A stretch of 64,000 nucleotides of DNA from Phoenix dactylifera (taxonomy: Eukaryota > Streptophyta > Magnoliopsida > Arecales > Arecaceae): assembly GCF_009389715.1 (NCBI RefSeq), contig NC_052394.1:20772899-20836898 (forward strand). The letters run 5' to 3'. Under the pieces are notes generated by a model that saw nothing but the letters and a program-made list of their open reading frames with translations, did not search any database and was not told the DNA's origin. Each line of letters begins with the position of its first letter. Positions within the stretch are counted from its first letter, which is position 1. The position numbers and the translations under genes were made by a program. Shown here in pieces: positions 47,950 through 60,473 of this stretch.

Positions 47950-50900
47950 ATGCCGAAATCCAAACGCAACCGACCTGGTGAGATATTTGGGATCGTCGAA
48001 CCTTGTCTTTTTCATTTTTTGTGCTCTTTTATGTGGAGATTTGAAGGCCTGTGGCTTGATTTGTGGTTCCTTTTGGATCTGATCATTAACATCCAAGTAT
48101 TTTTGTAGTCCTAGAATTATTGTTGTTTGAATATATGGTACTGGAGTAACTTCTTCTGAAGATCCATCTGAAATCGTTCATGCAGAATCTGTGTATGTTG
48201 TTTGACGTAGCATCTTGTCGGAAATTTTGGAACTTGGAACTCCTTGTTGTTTCACGACCTTGTTGGAAACCTGGGTTCGATTTCAACAAATTGTGATAAT
48301 GAACAGGGCAAAATCTGTTCTAAGTTGGTGTTATAAGGAAAAAAAAAAGAAGAAATGAGTAAACTAGAAGGGTCGTCCTTAGGAACGGATTTTTTTTGGG
48401 GGGGGGTTGGCCTTTTGTTTTTCATGATTCTCACCTCCGACTTTTGGGATGAGGAGATAAGAGATGTAAGGTCTAAGAAAAAAAGTCATATGGGAGTTAA
48501 TTTGATCACTATTTGGGGAAATTTGGTTCAAAAGTATGACACTGGCGCTCCTGTGTACTTACAAGGGATTCTGTGGTTAAGTGTGCCCTGTGAGGACAAT
48601 AAGGATTCAAATGTTCTATGGCTTGTAAGAGACCATGCACACTTAGATGTAGTTTTTTCAATCTTTACACTGGCTCCGGTTAAGGCTGATCTTTTCAGTT
48701 ATAACTGATTCAATTCCCTTTGGTTTTGCACGTGCCCCATATCTAAGGCTCTATTCTTGTAGATAAATGTATGCAAAAGGATAATTATTAATTTCTTCTT
48801 TGGGTGTTTATATCAAAAATTAATCAATTATCGACCGACTATAATAAATAGTCAACAATATTCTACTAGCCATAATTCAATTAACTGTTCCCTTTTTTCA
48901 ATGTTGTTCGTGTCTTTGATGCTTCTTTTACTTTTTCTTGTTGTTTTAATCCCTTGGGGAGCTGAGTTCTTGCATCAGAGGCAAAAGAAATAAGTCATCT
49001 CTCTCATCAACCTTTCTGTCGTCCATGGTCAGCCATGAAAATGGAATATGCAAAGATTGAGTTCTTATTAAATTCGTTTTCCCACTTTCCCCTCTATTGC
49101 ATGGAAGTTATAATTGTTTTTCCAATGTTTGATATGCAGTGACATTGTCCAAGGCAAGAAAAAAGGGCAGAGAGCATAAGGAAGTGATAGTGAATGCTAT
49201 AAAGCAGGCACTAGAGGATTACAGTTCTGCCTATGTTTTCACTTTTGAGAACATGAGAAATCTGAAATTTAAGGAGTTCAGGGAGCAGCTGAAATCTAGC
49301 AGCAGGTACTTGATTTTTCTTTTCTTTTCTTCAAAATATATCATGCTTCATGCTTCTGCAGTTCGACCCTTCATGTGTAAAAACAACTACAAACCTAATT
49401 ACTTGATATAGACATACACCTTTTCCTTGTTCTGTACTCAATAGGAATTAAATATATGTTATAGTTGAGTTAAATCTCACTGTAAGCCCCTATTCAGTTC
49501 TGTGGAAGCTCAGAACCACTTTAGCTGGTTCCTAACCGAAACTACCACTTATTTGCCTCTCAACTGGAGGGCCACAAACATTCTGTAGTTTCATCAAGAT
49601 GTTCTTGACTAGTGTATTCTCTCATTCTGCTACATGTGAGTCATTAATATGCATTGTTAAACTCTTGTCTGCAGATTTTTTCTTGGGTCGAATAAAGTCA
49701 TGCAGGTTTCCCTGGGCAGATCTGTAGCTGATGAAGCCAAGCCGGGCATTCATAAACTTTCTAAGGTTTTTTTTTAAAAAAAAAATTTGCTTGCATCAAT
49801 CAAGAAATTTTACTATTCTTAACTGTGCTAATGAAAATTTTTATATTATTTTCAGTGTCTTCGTGGGGATGCTGGACTCTTCTTCACTAATTTGGAAAAA
49901 GAGGAAGTTCAAAGGTATTTGCTTTTATCATTTGTTTGCACATGATAATGATGCTCAACCTCACTTTTCCAGACAAATTCATGTTGCCTTTTTTTTGTAA
50001 TTTGAAAAATATCATCCTGATTTTTTATTCTATTTCAATGCTTACAAGATATAGTGTACATGAATTGCTTTTATTTTGTTTTTTAGGCTAACCATGCATG
50101 TTTTATCATTTCTATAAGGCTAATTCTTCTAGATTCATCATGTTTAAACTAGGACTGGCAGGGTTTTTTCTTTTTGGTAATCTCTGCTTATAACTTTATG
50201 CAATCATTGTTTAATCTTTCTTCAACCATCATTTTGATATAATGAATTGTAAGTTAACCTAAATCTATCTGTAGTAAGCATTTCATATAGTTAATATTAC
50301 TTGGTTGTGAAGATTCTTTAATTCATGATAGCTTAAACAGGGTGTAATTCCTTGCAGGAATAGGAAACTTCAAATTCCAAATTTGGAGCCATTTTTTGTT
50401 TTAATTTAATGTTATAGATATTGCAATTAGAATGTGCATGTTCTATTGCTTAAGTTTTTTTTTAAGCGATTATTAAAAGCATGGTGAACTATATTGAGAA
50501 TCATAACTAAAAGTAGTATTGCTTTGATGTAACTAACTTTGGTCTTGCTGAAAGTAAATTAAATTCAATTGATGGGGTTGAAAACATTCTTAAATGAGAT
50601 TTTTGATAAGCCAAAGGAGACTTTTTTCTGTTTAGATTGGTAAACGTAGGTTGGCATTACCACTAAATGAACAGTTTGCTAATTTGTTCTTATTGCATAA
50701 TATGTTATTTACATGTGAACATTCTGGCAGTCATACTTTCTTACAATTTTGCATGCCTGCATATTTTTGATGTGATTGAACTTTATTAATTTTTTAAGGA
50801 TATTTTCCTTTAATGAAAGGTGAAAGCATATATTTGATTCATAAACTATGGCCTGAATACTCTACATAATGTAGAGAGTGGAGTTTATGTTTCAATGTCT

Positions 50901-53900
50901 TTTGCAGGTTATTTGAAAAATTTGAAGAACATGATTTTGCAAGGACAGGATGCATTGCAACCGAAAAGGTTTGACATTAATATTCTTGGTAAAAAGCTAT
51001 TGTTATTTTTTATTAATGTCTACCCATTATTTAGAGAATCTGCATGAGTGGTTGGGCTAGGTTGAACGTAAACATGGATTCAGCCTGTATTGTCAAAGCC
51101 TTGGCCTAGGCTTAGTTCAACCACCACCCAGAGACTTGTGCTCAGCCCTAAGTACCATGAGCTGAGGTAGGTTGCCGGGGGTCAACTTGGTCTTTGTTCA
51201 ATACCAATAATCGTAAAGCTTAAAAGTGCATATGTGAATGCAGTCAATTTATGAGTTGGATTGCACACTTCTCATTGAACCTTTTCTATTGGGTTTGATC
51301 GATTTTTAGCTATGTATGTAAATCAAGATTGATCCCTTTAAGGTGGTAGACTGGTAGGAATGAGTAATGGTCATCAAACACTTAGTCAATCTAAAGGCTA
51401 TTAATCTTAATGCAGACTTATCCAGAAAGATTTTTTATCTCACAATTAAAGATTTAATAGTTTGGATCAAATAGCATATTGTATGGAATTGTAAATAACC
51501 ATACACAAAACTAGGAAAGATGGAAGAAACAGATTGGATCATTGGACTCGCTACGCTGGTAAGAGAGCAAAGAGAGAGAGAGAGATTAGGGAGCTAGACT
51601 GCTTGGTATCTTGTCCTAATATGTTTTTTCTTTTTATATTAAGTAGGAATATGATTTAAATGAATAACAAGTCCTTGGAGCATGGAATATATTTGGCTGA
51701 TTTGGCTGCAATATATCTGGCAATTGGTGGGAATCAAATATGCATTTCTGCAGACCTTTTTTTTGTGTATTTAAATTGTTCTAGCTCCATGATTTTATGG
51801 AGGTGGGATGGTGCTTGAATTGAAGGAAATTAAAAGCTATATTTACAAGGTGTCTCATAGAAAGTAATTTGGGCGAATGTTTTAGTGACTTGGTGCCTGT
51901 GCTTGTCAGTTTTGTAAGGCCAGGTCATTGAGGGGAGGGGGAATGGTGGATGGGTTGCAAACCCTTTTGCACCATCCATAGAGCTACTGAAGTAGTACTG
52001 AAGTAGTCCTTGAATTTTGGTTCTTTTATAACACTACAAGTCATTCAACATCTGAACACATCGATCTTAGAAATCTTTCAACTTCACCAGTCATTTGGCA
52101 TGCGAATTGAATGAATTCATCCGATATTACAAATCAGAGCCCTCATGGTTTTCCTCAGGTCTCTCATTTTTTCGTGACATGAGCTTCTTGACTTCACATC
52201 CCTTTGAATTGAAAGTGACTTTGTGAGTGTGATTATGAAGAATCTCTCCTGGTGCTGCATCAGTTGGACTGTCATTTTAAGAAGATTATTGAAAGTCTTT
52301 AATTTTTGAAAATATATATGATTCCTCCTGATATTTGTCTAAGAATTTAATCTTTCATTCAAAACCTGAAGTCATGTGAGGTACTACTGCTGGTATTTTC
52401 ACACTGCCTTGTTATACTTGAGTATTAAATTGCTCCGTCAGATTTGCAACTGGTGTTGGAACTAGTTCTAAATGTTGCAATTTCATTTGGTCATCCAATT
52501 CTTCATACAGTCAATTTATCTTCTTTAATTTGACCTTGGAAACAATGTAGTTGCTAATATAAAAAATGCATTGATATATTGCACAATGGTTAACTAACCT
52601 GGATGGGACAGGCTATAGATTTTTGCCCTAACCTTTATTTAGTTAGATATGGGACAAATAATTGAGGACATTAGTGGATTGGCTGCATTGAGTCCCGTGC
52701 ATGTATCAACATGGTATGCTAATGATATATTATACTAAGATTGAAAATTCAATTTCAAGGTGTGTTGGTGCTTGAATTGAAGGAAATTAAAAGCTTATAT
52801 ATACGAGGTTTCTCACAGAAGGAAATTTGGGCCAATATTTTGGTGACTTGGAATCTGTGCTTGTCAATTTTGTAAGGCCAGGTCATTGGGGGGAGGGGGG
52901 ATAAGGCATCATTAATTTAGGAGGGGTAGTTACATTGGCGTGTAAAAGGGATGAATATGTCCAAACAACTATGAAGTTGTTTATATTCATTTATATTGGC
53001 GTGTAAAAGGCATCCTTCTAGAAGTATTCGTTTATATCACATGCCAAACAACTATGAAGTTGAATGATTTCTTTAGATTGATGCATGTTGGTAGTTAATG
53101 ACTTGTAAGGTTGTGTCTTGTGAGAAATCCTGATGTTAATTCTATGTCTTCTAGTGAATTTGGAAATGGTCTTCATTTTTTTTGTGCTTGCTTATCATGA
53201 CCTGTAGTAGTACCTGCACCAACTAAATGTATATCTGTTTCAGGTGGAACTAAAAGAAGGCCCATTGGAACAATTCTCGCATGAAATGGAGCCTTTTATC
53301 CGCAAACAGGGATTGCCAGTTCGCTTGAACAAAGGTTTGTAGTTTCTATTGAATGATAATCTGTGCCTTGCATCTGCCATCATATACATGCAAAAGAAAA
53401 AGAATGAAGAAAAAGAAAGAATTTTTGACCTTTTCTCCTAGCAGGAGCCATAGAGCTAGTCTCCGACTTTGTTGTGTGTGAAGAAGGGCAGCCCCTATCC
53501 CCTGAATCAGCTCGAACATTGGTATGTGATTTGTACGGTCATCTATTGAGTTTTCAATTTTGTATAGTCTTCTGGAAGAAGAAACTAAACCATACAAATT
53601 TTATCACAATTAAATAAAAATCCAGAATCAAGATCATGTGAAATATGTTGTGCAAATCAAGGAATTACAGAAGGAATTTCTCTTCGGATTGATGATAAAA
53701 GTTGTCTATTTTGTGATTGTATTTTAAAGTTTGTTACATGATTTCTTTCATACCAGACTAATTCATTTTTAGTATGATTTTATTAACATAAATGATAATG
53801 ATTGTTCTGACAAATTTATTGAGAAGCATGGTTAATTGTGCTGATGATTGTTTTTGTTTACTAAAGTCATTTTATTTTATTTACATTAAGATAATTGCAT

Positions 53901-56544
53901 TGTTCCTTGTGTTGAATTTTCTTTTAGGCTCTTGTAGCTTGCACAGTATGAGCCTGCTCAAAGTTGCTTGTATCGTGTCTGGAAAATGAATTTGGTTATC
54001 CTTCTTTGTGAGAGGTAGAATATTTTAAAAGGCTTTACTAGGAAAATCATTCTCCAAGGCACGCCTATTTTTGATTTGGTGGGGTCTAATTGCGACAATC
54101 TTTTTAGGTTAATTTCTTCACCAATGTTACGTCAACTTTTGGTAGGAAAAAATAACTACAATATCACCACATTTTGGGACAGCGTTTAACTCGTAAAGCT
54201 AACATTCATAATTAGATTTGCGTGCTAGTGCAAGACTTTCATGCACATTTTATAGTTATTCCATGCCCAGATATATCATGAAGCGACTTTGCTGGCTTTA
54301 TGCATGAATGTTTACTTATTTGCTGGTTTGGTGATCACATTTAAGTTTTTGAAATTTGTTTTGGAGTATCAATACACTTGACTCAAGGCTGACACCTCTT
54401 GCGAGGTTACCTCCATTCTAGATGCTTTCAACCTGAAAGGGCCAGAAAATTAAAAATAATATCAACTAACTTATGGAACTGGAAAATCTGGGACCTCTTG
54501 GCGGGTTACCTCCGTTCTAGATGCTTTCAACCTGAAAGGTCCAGAAAGTTAAAAAATAATATCAACTAACTTATGAACTGGAAAATCAGGGGCCTGAATT
54601 AAGCTCCTAAACAAGTAAAGGTGCTTTTAGTCATGTTTTGTGCATTGAGTATACCTGAAAAGGCAGTTGACTTGAATCCCAAAGACACGCTGCCATTAAA
54701 CTTCTACCAGAAAGTACTGAAAAAATGAAAAAAGGTCAATAGCATGTAGAAAAACTAATCAAAGAAAATTATTAACGGTAATCCCTTCTTGTATTGCATC
54801 AAATATTTATTTTCACTAAGGTGCTAATAATTTGTTATCAAAAATTATGGAGAAAAGTTGCAATACTTGCTATCATTGAGCAATGCAGGGTGAAGTAAAA
54901 ATATCTTTTCAATTCTGTATTTTTCTTCAGTTGCTATTTTGAGGCACCAAGATATCCTGTTAGTATGAATGTGAAAGTTCAACATAGCCTTTGTGAGTAA
55001 AAAATATTGTTATCTTTAACTCATGTAAGGGTGTGCTTGGCGTTGTCTCTGCTTTTTATGAAGTTCTTCTCACAAAAGGAGAAGCTGGAAGAGAGTTTTC
55101 TAGCCTATCCTAAAAGCATTTTTTGGAATTTTTCTTATTGGACAAGCACTTTTTAGATAAGGAAGACTCATTTTTTTAAGAAGTGTTTTTTTGCTTTAAA
55201 AATTACAAAGATGTTTCTTTTTTTCTTTTTTTTTTGCTGAAAATGGGTTTTCATACAATACGTGTACGAATACACACAATAAAGTCAAAAAACACTAACT
55301 CGCGGAGTGCCAATGGCAACTCCCCCTCCTCCGCCCAGAGGATGTATCCTGAATGATGAGCTGCAAAGGCAGTCACCCAGTCGGCTGCCCCATTGGCTCC
55401 TCTAAATACATGTTTGGCCTGGACGGCCACCCCATCCCTCCTTATCATCCCTATATCGGTGGTCTGTGCTCTCATCCCTCAGCCTCTCCTGGATCCATCC
55501 GATAACTGTGGCCGAATCGCCTTCCAGGACAATCGAGCCGGCCTGCAACACCTACCTCGCATGTCGAAAACTCGCCCAGGCAGCTCGCAGCTCTGCCCTG
55601 GAAACCGATGGGCCGAACAACTGGCAGCCACCTGCTGCCACCACCCTGGAATACGGGTCCCGTATCACAAAGGTGTTTCTTTTAAGCAATCACAAAACAT
55701 GCCCCAGATATCCTGATCATTTTGGAATTCTATTGTTCTCGTACAATCTTGATTTGTGTGATTCTGAGTTGTCTGAATTTCTTAGGCATCTTCTATAGGG
55801 GATTCTTGCTTGCCTTCCAAATTATGAGGGCAGAAATTAGCATGCATGAAGTTGCTTAATTTAGCTCCTAAAATTTTCCTTCAAAGCTGTTACTTGGGGA
55901 GATGAAACCACTCACCACCTTGGTATGGGGGAGTCAACTCATTTTTACAAGTTTATTCATATTAATTGTACAGCAGTGTAGAAATTCACCTTGTCGACAG
56001 CCTCTGCACTGCTATTGCTTGGTCCCCGGCAAGTGGGTCCCATGGAAAGTCTGGACTTGATTTCATTGTTAGCAGCAAATGTTGAGGATAAAGAATATGT
56101 CAGTGCTTAGGTAACAGACATTACATGGATTCGTCCACATTTTCTTCCTTGGAAATAAAAATTGTGTTTGTTAAGAGGATGATTAAACATCATGACTTGG
56201 TAGCTCTAGGTTGATGGTTTTCTGTTGTTTCCGTAGGCTATAATCTTTCCTCATTTCCTGATAAATGTAGTAGTTTATTTGCTTCAAACAGATTGTCTGG
56301 TAGTATTGGAACATCTGAACAACTAAAACTTCTGGTCAAATTCTCAGTTCAACCAAACCATATGTTGGTCATGACATCTGATTTCTTCTTAATCTAACGA
56401 TTTGATCTTTTTCCCCCTTTTTTGCAGCGCTTGCTTGGAATCAAGATGGCCACCTTCCGCCTCCACCTTGTCTGCCGTTGGAACCCCGATGATTTTGAAG
56501 TCTATAGAGAAGGATTGGATCTTTCAGATGTCGAATCCTCGTAG
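47950..56544 (+). CDS. MRT4: Ribosome assembly factor MRT4 (mRNA turnover protein 4 homolog)
   Basis: There are eight exons: 47950-47977, 49140-49305, 49675-49765, 49856-49914, 50908-50968, 53244-53334, 53445-53521 and 56428-56544, giving 229 residues. The protein is a nucleolar paralogue of ribosomal stalk protein P0 (uL10). MRT4 holds the P0 site on pre-60S particles until it is exchanged late in maturation. Conserved blocks include MPKSKRNRP, TLSKARKKGREHKEVIVNAI, FLGSNKVMQVSLG, GDAGLFFTNLEKEEV, GPLEQFSHEMEPFIRKQGLP and LLGIKMATFRLHLVCRW. The C-terminal acidic P-protein-binding tail of P0 is absent, as expected. A GCA repeat lies in the leader just before the ATG. Introns 5 (2.3 kb) and 7 (2.9 kb) hold repeats and a LINE remnant. 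Confidence 0.92.
51810..52900. repeat. Diverged direct repeat pair in MRT4 intron 5
   Basis: Copies at about 51810-51941 and 52767-52900 both begin GGTGCTTGAATTGAAGG. Both end with GTAAGGCCAGGTCATTG and a G-rich run. They are roughly 130 bases each and differ at scattered positions. No open reading frame is shared. Confidence 0.8.
54393..54592. repeat. Tandem duplication of a 100-bp unit in MRT4 intron 7
   Basis: Two adjacent copies begin ACCTCTTG at 54393 and 54493. They share TTCTAGATGCTTTCAACCTG and a following AATATCAACTAACTTATG. A few substitutions separate them. Confidence 0.85.
55219..55665 (-). pseudogene. 3' fragment of a LINE (RNase H domain) in MRT4 intron 7
   Basis: The minus strand reads SRAELRAAWASFRHARYVL and IVLEGDSATVIGWIQERL. 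After a frameshift it continues VFRGANGAADWVTAFAAHHS and GELPLALRELVFFDF. It ends in an A-rich tract (T-rich on the plus strand at 55219-55240). This is the RNase H tail of the same kind of element as at 21.2 kb, 5'-truncated and frameshifted, inserted antisense to MRT4. Confidence 0.7.
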
Positions 56545-56582
56545 GGTCCATCCATGATCCAAGATGTGATTTCACCTCTCGT

Positions 56583-56662
56583 CTCCCACCTTGTGTGTCT
56601 TCGGAGCCCTTGTGATTTGAAGTCTGTTATAGGGAAGGGTTGAATCTTTCAGATGCGACTTG
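56583..56662 (+). repeat. Diverged duplicate of the last MRT4 exon in its 3' UTR
   Basis: The segment starting CACCTTGTGTGTCTTCGGA and ending GAATCTTTCAGATGCGA copies the exon 8 stretch at about 56465-56535 (CACCTTGTCTGCCGTTGGA ... GGATCTTTCAGATGTCGA). It carries several substitutions and small indels and lies about 40 bases after the stop codon. It cannot be translated in frame. Confidence 0.75.
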
Positions 56663-58012
56663 TATGCAGTGGCAGTGATACAAGTGGCGGCCGAAGTTTG
56701 GTGGTGCAATTTTTGTTTCCCCGTGTCACCAACATTTAGATAAAGATGTGAGCTGCTTTGTTTGGAAGTTGATTTCATGACATCCATTGGGATGTAATCT
56801 TGCATCATTGAAAGAAGCGATTCTGATTTAAAAGTTAAAAATGTTACATCTACTGTTTGCCAAGTTGTCCGAGGGATCTCCTGGGATTGACTGGGGACAT
56901 GTCTGCAACTCACCTCGGCCCAGCCTACCGGATTCAAATCCTTAGGCGGAGAAATGTCAGAAAACAATTATATTATCGGGCTTTGATTGCGTTGCTGTGG
57001 GGTCATCCACGCATGGACCTGGAATTTGGAACTGACCTTATCTTATTTGATGCAGTTAATGTTTTTGTTGCCGCCACGCTCCATAGATTTCAGCAATGAG
57101 TAAAATCCAATTCTAAATTGGATCGAACCTGACATACAAAACACCCTGGAAGACACTGGACATCGATGGCAAGCTCTCTTGCATTGATATCCACGTCTAA
57201 CGGAGAATTGATATCTAAGTCTAGCCTGCCCATCTCTAATAGAGTGACATTTTGAAACCTTTTGTCATTTTGTTTATTGCAAAGACTATTATCTTATTGC
57301 CCTCATGTATTTTATTAAATCTTCGCATCACATGTGTCCATGTGGCTGCCATGTGAGTCCATCCCTCCAGTGAGGCAATCCCCTTAATTTTGAGGTACCC
57401 CAAACAAAGCTTCTCTGTCAGTGGTGAGGGAGTTGACCTTCTTTTTGATAGTTTATGTCCATCAGAAGATTGACTGGATTACCTCTTATGTCGATTAGCA
57501 CTTCGAAAAAATTCTATAAGTTGAGCTAATGTTCAGAATTATATGAATTGAAGAGAGAGAGAGAGAGGGGAGGGGGGGTTCTTTCCGACCCCGGCACTGC
57601 CCGTGACAAAGATGGTACACCAACTATCTGTGTGCCGTCCGTGTAATGTGAACCTTCAACTCCGAGACAGGCAGCCAGCTCCTCCATTTTGACCGGTGCA
57701 CCAGTGGAAAACCCTTTAACTGGAACCTTCCATGTAATCATACGGAAAACAGTAGAATTAGAACGTTAGCCCACGTGTTATCTATTTATTAATTGTGACA
57801 CCGAACCACCATGATGACAAGGCCAAAATATATAGAATATAGGTATTAAAATTAAACCGCATGGCAGCCCAAGTTGACGAGAAACGAGGTGACGACCCCC
57901 TCTCGTTTTTCAAATGGAGCCTTTCGCACAAACGTCCTCCACTTTTCCCCTCTAACCCTTTTGTATCCTCCCACCCTGAAGCCCGGACGCCGGTCTCCTT
58001 CTATCCATATCC
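56663..58012. other. MRT4 3' flank and AMT2 upstream region
   Basis: No gene is seen. A GA-rich run followed by a G-rich tract lies at 57550-57580. A TATA-like ATATATAG near 57829 is about 180 bases before the AMT2 start codon. Confidence 0.5.
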
Positions 58013-60473
58013 ATGGCGATGCCTCTGGCCTATCAGACGAGCCCGGCGGCACCGGAGTGGCTGAACAAGGGCGACAACGCGTGGCAATTGACCGCTGCGA
58101 CGCTCGTCGGCCTCCAGAGCGTGCCGGGCCTCGTCATCCTCTACGGCAGCATCGTCAAGAAGAAATGGGCGGTCAACTCGGCCTTCATGGCCCTCTACGC
58201 CTTCGCGGCGACGCTCATCTTCTGGGTCCTCGTCGGCTACCGCATGGCGTTCGGCGACAAGCTCCTCCCCTTCTGGGGCAAGGGAGCGCCGGCGCTCGGC
58301 CAGAAGTACCTGGTGCGCCGGGCCAAGATCCCCGAGACCGTCCATTTTTACAGCAACGGCACCGAGGAGACGCCCATGACGGAGCCCTTCTATCCCATGG
58401 CCACACTTGTCTACTTCGAATTCATGTTTGCTGCCATAACAATTGTGCTGTTGGCCGGCTCCGTCCTGGGCCGGATGAACATTAAGGCCTGGATGGCTTT
58501 TGTTCCCTTGTGGCTGCTCTTCTCATATACGGTTGGAGCGTTTAGTCTTTGGGGAGGAGGATTTCTCTATCACTGGGGAGTGATAGACTACTCCGGCGGC
58601 TATGTCATCCACCTCTCCTCCGGCATCGCCGGGTTCACCGCTGCCTATTGGGTGAGAACAACAAATATCTAGCTAAATATCTCATTATAAAACTGCTAGA
58701 TAGATTTCATCATGACATGTTCCTCTCTTATTGAAAGAGTAACAACCATCAATAAATGCTCATTTTTCCTCCTCTTTTTTTTTTTTTTTGTTTTTGACAA
58801 ATCTTCTCACCTTGAACTAATGCTTGATAACCAACCGTATGTTTGATGAGAAGAGACTTGGATCGTAATTACTATCGTGGTGATTTCTATAGGTAGGGCC
58901 GAGGTTGAAGAGCGACAGGGAGCGGTTCTCGCCGAACAATATACTATTGATGCTGGCGGGGGCGGGGCTGCTGTGGATGGGGTGGTCGGGGTTCAACGGC
59001 GGGGCGGCGTACGCCGCGAACAAGACCGCGTCGGTGGCGGTGCTGAACACCAACGTATGTGCGGCCACCAGCCTCCTGATGTGGACTTGCTTGGACGTGG
59101 CCTTCTTCGGGAGGCCGTCGGTGATCGGGGCGGTGCAGGGGATGATGACGGGCCTCGTCTGCATCACTCCTGGCGCAGGTTTGCACGCAATTCCCGTCAA
59201 CAAAGTTTAGGCAATTTTTTTCCATTTGGATCTCGCAATCGGCTCCTGTAGATGATTCTGAAAGGAATCCACATTCCACGATCGGACTTAATTAACTTTT
59301 AGAGGTCAGAATTAGCTGCTGCACTGGGCAAAAATTTGCATCCTCGTGCATAGATTGTGGTCCCATTGTTTGGCCTATGTTCTTAATTTCCACTTGGTGC
59401 AATTTAGGTCCTCAATGAAGTGACATCTTAGTGGATAAGCGAGATGCACATCCATATTTTGTCATTGCACTTTATAGCCTAATGCAATTCCTTCTATTAA
59501 AAAATAAAAGGACCCAGAGAAAGCAACAAGGTAGTATGCGTTCTCTCATATGCATGTTTGCTCGCTTGCACATCCTATCCCTTCCTGATTTTTCATCTGC
59601 TTGTGAATTTGCAGCATGTCTTAAATTCTTGTTCAGGTCTGTATATGAAATGCGTCAAACCAGGGTGGGATGGCCTCTACTTGGTCAGGGCCAAGTTCAG
59701 TCACGCGTTGTAACGTATTAGTATTAAGATATGGTAAACTGAAAAAAAAATCTAGTAAATTAGGGAATTTAAACAAGCTTGTGACTTAGAATAGCTCTTC
59801 TCCATGCCCTCAATTTTTTCATTTTATTTTTTTGTTTCTTATTTTTTTTAGCAAACAGCCAGATTATGTCCTTGAAGGCCGCCATGAATTAATGTTTGCA
59901 TGTGTATTAATCTTGTTCTTGGCTTTTTTATTGGCAGGACTGGTGCAAACGTGGGCCGCTATAGTGATGGGCGTGCTATCCGGCAGCATCCCCTGGTTCA
60001 CCATGATGATCCTTCACAAGAAGTCGGCATTACTCCAGAAAGTGGACGACACCCTCGCCGTCTTCCACACCCACGCCGTCGCCGGCCTCCTCGGCGGCCT
60101 CCTCACCGGCCTACTCGCCGAGCCCGCCCTCTGCCGCCTTGTCCTCCCCGTCCCCGACACGAGGGGCACTGCCTACGGCGGCGGCGCCGTCCAGCTCGGC
60201 AAGCAGCTGGTCGGCGCACTCTTCGTCATCGGGTGGAACCTCGTCGCCACCACCGCCATCCTGCTCGCCATCGGGAGGTTCATACCGCTGCGAATGCCCG
60301 ACGAGCAGCTCATGATAGGCGACGACGCAGCGCACGGGGAGGAGGCGTATGCGCTGTGGGGTGACGGCGAGAGGTATGATGCCACGAGGCATGCACCGGT
60401 GTTCCTCGCCGACGATGCACTGCAAGCGACGCAGTCAGCCAGCGGAGCCAGGGGTGTCACGATTCAGTTGTAG
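58013..60473 (+). CDS. AMT2: AMT2-type high-affinity ammonium transporter
   Basis: Three exons, 58013-58651, 58893-59178 and 59938-60473, give 486 residues, close to the usual AMT2 length. The protein is a polytopic plasma-membrane carrier of the AMT/MEP/Rh family, expected to have 11 membrane spans and form trimers. Family blocks include [68 protein letters not shown] and [18 protein letters not shown]. His200 and His354 are the likely twin pore histidines. The C-terminal tail has the AMT2-type [20 protein letters not shown] and [10 protein letters not shown]. This places it in the AMT2/AMT3 (MEP-like) subfamily and not AMT1. The exons are strongly GC-rich with G/C-ending codons, in contrast to the introns, as is common in grasses and palms. 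The ATG at 58013 is followed by the standard N-terminus. Confidence 0.94.

Noticed and set aside
58001..60460. Long ORFs overlapping the AMT2 exons in other frames and on the minus strand
   Set aside because: GC-rich codon use opens alternative frames; only the AMT2 frame shows family conservation and consistent splicing.
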